Positions 60,170 through 64,000 of a stretch of DNA of 64,000 nucleotides are shown piece after piece. The translations under genes and the position numbers were made by a program. Source of the DNA: CADCWK01 sp965218235. Lineage in GTDB: Bacteria; Chloroflexota; Chloroflexia; Thermomicrobiales; UBA6265. Positions within the stretch are counted from its first letter, which is position 1, and every line of letters begins with the position of its first letter. The stretch is from positions 372,001 through 436,000 of the forward strand of contig OZ244595.1 in NCBI GenBank assembly GCA_965218235.1, written 5' to 3'. The notes beneath the pieces are model-generated. The model saw only the letters and a program-made list of their open reading frames with translations. It had not been told where the DNA came from and made no database searches.

Positions 60170-61885
60170 ATGACGTCTCCTGACCGCACCTCAATTGAGG
60201 ATGATCTGACCGCACTCAGCGTCACGAGCCTGCTCCGGCTCCGCGAGCGCGCGTTCCAGTCCGCGGGAAGCGGCATCGTCATTACCGACTCCAGTCAGCC
60301 CGACAACCCCGTCATCGACGTCAACCCGGCCTTCGAGCGCATCACCGGCCATCGCCGGGCCGACATCCTGGGCCGGAACCCCAGGATGCTCCAGTCGTCA
60401 CTCACCGACCCGGCGGCCATCGAGGAGATCCGGGCCGGTATCGCCGCCCAGCGGGAGGTCAATGTCACGATCCTCAATCGCCATCGGGACGGGACGCCTT
60501 TCTGGAACGACCTGCTGATCGCCCCGGTCTTCGCGTCGGATGGGCAACTCACCCATTTCGTTGGGATCCAGACGGATATCACCGCCCGAAAGCTCGCCGA
60601 AGAGCGGACCAGGTTCCTCGCCAGCGTCAGCGACCAGCTCGGTGTCTCGCTGGACTACCGGGCCGCGCTCGCCGGCGCCGTGGAGCTGGCCGTCCCGCTG
60701 ATCGCCGACCTGTTCCTTGTCGATCTCATCGCCGAGGGCGAAGGCGTCGACCGGGTGGCAGCGACGTTCGCCGGTCTCGAGGATAGGGGCCGTGCCGGCC
60801 TCCTGCTGGACTGGACCGTGCAACCGGAGGACAGCCATGGAGCCGCGCTGGCGCTCCGGACCGGACAATCCCAGTTCATTCCGTCCGTGGCTGGTGAGGA
60901 CCTGCCCTCACTCTCCCGTGATGCCGATGCCCTTCGCCGCCGAACCGGTGCCGAGGTACTGTCGTACCTGACCGTCCCGCTGATCGCCCGCCGGCGGATC
61001 CTCGGGGCGCTGACGATCGCGACGACCAGCATTTCCGGCCGCGGCCTCGAGACCGCCGACCTGGATCTCATGCGGGAGTTTGCCCGCCGCGCCGCCATGG
61101 CGATCGACAACGCCCTCCTGTACCGGGAGGCCAGGCTGGCAGTCCGGGCCCGGGATCAGTTCCTGTCGATTGCTGCCCATGAGCTCCGGACTCCGGTCTC
61201 CAGCATCAAGGGCTACGCCCAGATGCTGCTCCGGGCCCAGCGCAAGGGCGAGGTGCCGGTCGAACGACTCAAGCGCTCCCTGGAAACCATCGACAGCTCG
61301 ACCGACCGTCTCACGCTGCTGACGAGCGACCTGCTCGATGTCTCCCGAATCCGGCTCGGCCAGTTGCCGCTCCGCTCCGGCGAGATCGACTTCGCCGCGA
61401 AAGTCTGCTCGGTCGTCCAGCGCTTCGAGGAGTCGGCCGCCGATACGCACCGTATCGACGTGACCGTCGCGCCGGGCAATTATCTCGTGCGGGCGGACAG
61501 CGACCGGATGGATCAGGTGCTGACCAATCTGCTGGAGAACGCGGCCAAGTACTCGCCGGACAGCGACCGGATCGCCCTCAGTCTCTGGGCTGGGGACGAA
61601 CAGGTCCGACTCGCTGTCAACGATTTCGGGATCGGCCTTCCGCCCGGCGGCGAGCGGGGAATCTTCGAACCCTTCGAGCGGGCCGCGAACGCCCTGAAGC
61701 ATGAGCTGCCAGGCCTCGGACTCGGGCTCTACATCTGCCGCGGGCTGATCGAGCGCCATGGCGGGGAGATCTGGGCCGAGAGCGCCGGCGAGGGCCTCGG
61801 CACCACCTTCCACGTCGCGATCCCGACCCTCGGCCACGGTCCGGACCTCAATGCCGACCACGCCATCCCGCTCACGTTCGAATAG
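60170..61885 (+). CDS. PAS(LOV-like)-GAF sensor histidine kinase
   Basis: A 571-residue soluble kinase. The PAS domain (about 20-145) is LOV-like, with NPAFERITGHRRADILGRNP and NRHRDGTPFWNDLLIAPV, but the flavin-binding cysteine of GRNCRFLQ is replaced by Pro (GRNPRMLQ). A GAF domain spans about 150-315. HisKA has FLSIAAHELRTPVSSIKGYA with phospho-acceptor His337. HATPase has DQVLTNLLENAAKYSPDSDR, NDFGIGLPPGGERGIFEPFE and GLGLGLYICRGLIERHGG. No response regulator is next to it. The start is ATG 60170, after AAGG. Confidence 0.92.
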   Translation: MTSPDRTSIEDDLTALSVTSLLRLRERAFQSAGSGIVITDSSQPDNPVIDVNPAFERITGHRRADILGRNPRMLQSSLTDPAAIEEIRAGIAAQREVNVTILNRHRDGTPFWNDLLIAPVFASDGQLTHFVGIQTDITARKLAEERTRFLASVSDQLGVSLDYRAALAGAVELAVPLIADLFLVDLIAEGEGVDRVAATFAGLEDRGRAGLLLDWTVQPEDSHGAALALRTGQSQFIPSVAGEDLPSLSRDADALRRRTGAEVLSYLTVPLIARRRILGALTIATTSISGRGLETADLDLMREFARRAAMAIDNALLYREARLAVRARDQFLSIAAHELRTPVSSIKGYAQMLLRAQRKGEVPVERLKRSLETIDSSTDRLTLLTSDLLDVSRIRLGQLPLRSGEIDFAAKVCSVVQRFEESAADTHRIDVTVAPGNYLVRADSDRMDQVLTNLLENAAKYSPDSDRIALSLWAGDEQVRLAVNDFGIGLPPGGERGIFEPFERAANALKHELPGLGLGLYICRGLIERHGGEIWAESAGEGLGTTFHVAIPTLGHGPDLNADHAIPLTFE

Positions 61886-62007
61886 GAGCGACCCGTGAGG
61901 AGGCGCTCTGGGACGCCGCCGACCGCCTGACCGACATTGGAACGCCGGTCCCGGGCTCCCAACCATCGCTACGGGAACCAGCAGCATCGGTGTGATTCAC
62001 CCGGCGG

Positions 62008-62274
62008 TCAGGCGAACCGCTGGGCCGACCGCGCCTTCGCCCGGGCCGCCTCGTCCTCACGGTTCTTTGGCGCGGCAGACGTGTCGAGCGATTCCAGCAG
62101 GTGCGCGGCGACCCTGGTAATCTCAGCGACGGCCTCGTCGAAGGCGGTCTGGTTGACTTTCGAGGGCTGGTTGAAGCCGCTGATCTTGCGGACGAACTGG
62201 AGCGCCGCCGCCTGGATCTCGTCGTCGGTGGCGGGCGGCTCGAAGTTGTAGAGCGTCCGGATGTTCCTGCACAT
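62008..62274 (-). CDS. DUF2277 family protein
   Basis: An 88-residue protein that begins MCRNIRTLYNFEPPATDDEI, the exact opening of DUF2277. It continues AALQFVRKISGFNQPSKVNQ and ends in a charged helix. ATG 62274 is chosen over 62325 because of this conserved start and the GGAGG about 12 bases upstream. Function unknown. Confidence 0.88.
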   Translation of the reverse strand: MCRNIRTLYNFEPPATDDEIQAAALQFVRKISGFNQPSKVNQTAFDEAVAEITRVAAHLLESLDTSAAPKNREDEAARAKARSAQRFA

Positions 62275-62368
62275 CGCCTCATGCCTCCGGAACAAGGGTC
62301 CAGAGGTGCGAGCCCTCTCTGGCATACCATGTTCCCGTCAATCCTCGCTCGCGCGACGTCAGTCTGGC

Positions 62369-62734
62369 TCATGAGCGACGGATCTCGACCCTTTCCTCGT
62401 ACAGGATGACGATTGCCCGATCGAGATTGATTCCCGCGGCGTGGTGCTCGAGGAACGTACCAAGCGCATGCTGGATGTCGGAGATGTACCGACGGCTGTT
62501 CGGCAGGTCGAGGTAGATGATCCCCTGAGTGACCTGGCCGGTCCCCGAGTAGGGCTGGACAAAGTCCTCGTCCAGGGTAACGATGACTCGCCCGGACGAT
62601 CTGGCCCGTCGCAGGACCTCCCGATCGGAGATCCCCCCCAGACCGAGCGTCAGCAGGGAAACGACATCCAGGCCGAAGCGCATCGCGAGGTAACGCCCGA
62701 TCTTTGGCGACAGGTTGGCGTCAAGGAGAAGCCT
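62369..62734 (-). pseudogene. DUF5615 PIN-like toxin lacking a normal start codon
   Basis: The frame encodes RLLLDANLSPKIGRYLAMRF, the family start with its catalytic Asp, then SDREVLRRARSSGRVIVTLD, a second acidic motif (DEDF), and FLEHHAAGINLDRAIVILYE. In homologs an ATG stands just before RLLLDAN; here that codon is CCG. No ATG, GTG or TTG lies in frame upstream before the frame runs into the antitoxin gene; CTG 62755 is possible. The first ATG (62683) would delete the catalytic Asp. It is either a disabled toxin or one with a rare start. Confidence 0.65.
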
Positions 62735-62748
62735 CGGCCCACCGGGCG

Positions 62749-62985
62749 TTACCAGGAACGCACCTCGGTCCTCGCCTGCTCCAGCTGGGTGTAGGCGACA
62801 GCGGCTTCGATGTCGTCACGAGTAAGATTCGGATAGTCAAGGACGATCTGCTCGATCGGCACGCCGGCCGCGATCCATCCGCTGATGAGCGAGACGGCGA
62901 TCCGCGTCCCGCGAATGATCGGCTTGCCGCCGAGCACCGCCGGATTGCGAGTGACGCGCGCTTCGACGTTTCGCTGGTCCAGCAT
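62749..62985 (-). CDS. DUF433 family antitoxin
   Basis: A 78-residue DUF433 protein: VTRNPAVLGGKPIIRGTRIA, SLISGWIAAGVPIEQIVLDY and LTRDDIEAAVAYTQ are the family hallmarks (a helix-turn-helix type fold). Such genes sit just before DUF5615 PIN-like toxins and act as antitoxins; the same order is seen here, 14 bp apart. GAGGAG is about 7 bases before ATG 62985. Confidence 0.88.
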   Translation of the reverse strand: MLDQRNVEARVTRNPAVLGGKPIIRGTRIAVSLISGWIAAGVPIEQIVLDYPNLTRDDIEAAVAYTQLEQARTEVRSW

Positions 62986-63205
62986 GAATTACTCCTCCTC
63001 AAGACCCTCATGGCACCACTCGCGCCCGTTCAATCAACTCAACCCTGCCGCCGTTCAGTCAACGCTGGCACCGGGCAGGGGCAGATTGATCCAACGCACC
63101 CAGAGTTTAACCGATAGAGCGCTTGCCTCCGAAACGGAGATGTCGGTCCGGAACGAACCGAACGGAAGCGAATGCCGGGGGCATTGCTCCCGCCCGGTGT
63201 GACGC

Positions 63206-64000
63206 CTAGCCCATCTCGATCAGGTCGCGGGTCGCGCCGTTGATCCGGTCGCCACCATCCTCGACGCAGATCACGGTGTCCTCGATCCGGACGCCGAAGC
63301 GCCCGTCAAGATAGATCCCCGGCTCGTCGCTGAAGACCATCCCGGCCGCCAGCGGCAACTCGTTGCCGCCGACCATGTACGGCTCCTCATGGATGTCCAG
63401 GCCAAGCCCGTGACCGACGCGGTGGATGAAGGCGTCGCCGTAGCCGGCGGCGGTGATCACGTCCCGCGCCGCCCGGTCGATGTCCTGACAGGCGACGCCC
63501 GGCCGGACCGCCTCATAGGCCGCCTGGTTGGCCGCCCGGACGGTGTCGTAGACCGTGCGGTACTCGCCCGAGGGCGGGCCGATGTGGACCGTCCGGGTCA
63601 CGTCGGAGTGGTAGCCCTCGATCGTGCCACCCCAGTCGAAGATGACGGAGTCGCCCGGCTCGATGACGCGGTCGCTGGTGTGGTGGTGCGGCGAGGCCGA
63701 GTTCGGGCCGCTGGCGCAGATCCCGCCGTGGATCGTCAGGCCGCGGGCGGCGGTCCGGTCCCGCAGCAGCGTCATCGCCTGCCGCTCCGTCAGCCCGGCG
63801 ATGCGGTCGCTGGCGATGAACTCCTCCCACGCCTCGTCCGTCCGCCGGCTGACCTCACGGAGCAGCTCGCGCTCGCGCTCGTCCTTGTGCATCCGGAGCG
63901 GCCGCATGGTTGGCGTGGCCGAGACCCAGCTCGCCGTCGGGATCGACGTCTGGAGCCGGAGCAGGAAGATGCTCCAGAGCTGGTCGCTGACGGCGATCGT
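63206..64000 (-). CDS. M24 family Xaa-Pro aminopeptidase-like metallopeptidase (5' part cut by window)
   Basis: The frame is open to the window edge, so the N-terminal creatinase-type domain is cut; 264 residues are visible. The catalytic pita-bread domain has all five metal ligands: DWGGT, HSDVTRTVH, HRVGHGLGLDIHEEP, FSDEPGIY and VRIEDTVICVE. ASGPNSASPHHH is typical of Xaa-Pro dipeptidases. A start at ATG 63907 is unlikely because upstream codons continue in frame with fitting residues (SIFLLRLQTSIPT). Confidence 0.92.
   Translation of the reverse strand, partial: TIAVSDQLWSIFLLRLQTSIPTASWVSATPTMRPLRMHKDERERELLREVSRRTDEAWEEFIASDRIAGLTERQAMTLLRDRTAARGLTIHGGICASGPNSASPHHHTSDRVIEPGDSVIFDWGGTIEGYHSDVTRTVHIGPPSGEYRTVYDTVRAANQAAYEAVRPGVACQDIDRAARDVITAAGYGDAFIHRVGHGLGLDIHEEPYMVGGNELPLAAGMVFSDEPGIYLDGRFGVRIEDTVICVEDGGDRINGATRDLIEMG

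Noticed and set aside
1..64000. Transposases, integrases, tRNA or rRNA genes
   Set aside because: None seen on either strand by eye; a tRNA search program was not available, so a missed tRNA is possible.

Overview
The window is GC-rich chromosomal DNA with dense, overlapping gene pairs (ATGA, GTGA and TTGA junctions) and several GTG or TTG starts. Its families (DUF2264, DUF2277, DUF1002, YihY, a type I-E CRISPR system with a GUGAACCG handle) fit a high-GC Chloroflexota bacterium of the Thermomicrobia/Sphaerobacter kind. That assignment is inference, since no rRNA or universal marker is present.

Positions 1-21066 are mainly a surface-polysaccharide locus. A minus-strand operon (18745 down to 7261) encodes a sugar-nucleotide 4,6-dehydratase fused to a catalytically stripped phosphoglycosyltransferase domain, a DegT aminotransferase, a flippase fused to a polymerase, and four glycosyltransferases. 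Next to it are a PglD-like acetyltransferase, a PglC-like initiating transferase, two paralogous FemAB-like transferases, a beta-helix protein and a divergent Wzz/BY-kinase-like regulator. Dehydratase, aminotransferase, acetyltransferase and PglC-like enzyme together suggest a UDP-diacetylbacillosamine-type first sugar. A hairpin with a minus-strand U-run lies in the long operon leader. YigZ and a DUF2264 protein follow.

Positions 23900-39880 hold a complete type I-E CRISPR-Cas locus: cas3, cas8e, cse2, cas7e, cas5e, cas6e, cas1, cas2, a short leader, and an array of 86 good repeats plus one degenerate terminal repeat. The most striking region is the 550 bp before cas3. Two degenerate repeats flank a 21-nt guide. 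That guide matches, 18 of 21 and with an intact seed, a site 118 bp downstream that carries a 5' AAG PAM. The site covers the probable -35 region of an extended -10 promoter. This promoter leads to a perfect Shine-Dalgarno sequence, a three-codon mini-ORF, a perfect 66-bp palindrome, and then cas3. This looks like a crRNA-guided autoregulatory or RNA toxin-antitoxin module (CreR- or CreTA-like) guarding the Cas operon.

Positions 39885-44890 hold a HAD-SerA fusion. Beyond it, in AT-richer DNA, is a membrane-anchored protein with an extracellular DUF4352-like domain, a coiled coil and an Mrr-type nuclease domain; two copies of a ~115-bp element (42 bp identical) flank that gene. Positions 44890-64000 are ordinary chromosome with some unusual proteins: a DUF1002 protein; an ECF sigma factor with an anti-sigma factor carrying a long Thr/Pro stalk and a propeller-like ectodomain; a macro-domain protein overlapping a hydrolase with long disordered ends; a LOV-like histidine kinase lacking the flavin cysteine; a DUF433/DUF5615 toxin-antitoxin pair whose toxin lacks a normal start codon; and a truncated M24 peptidase at the edge.
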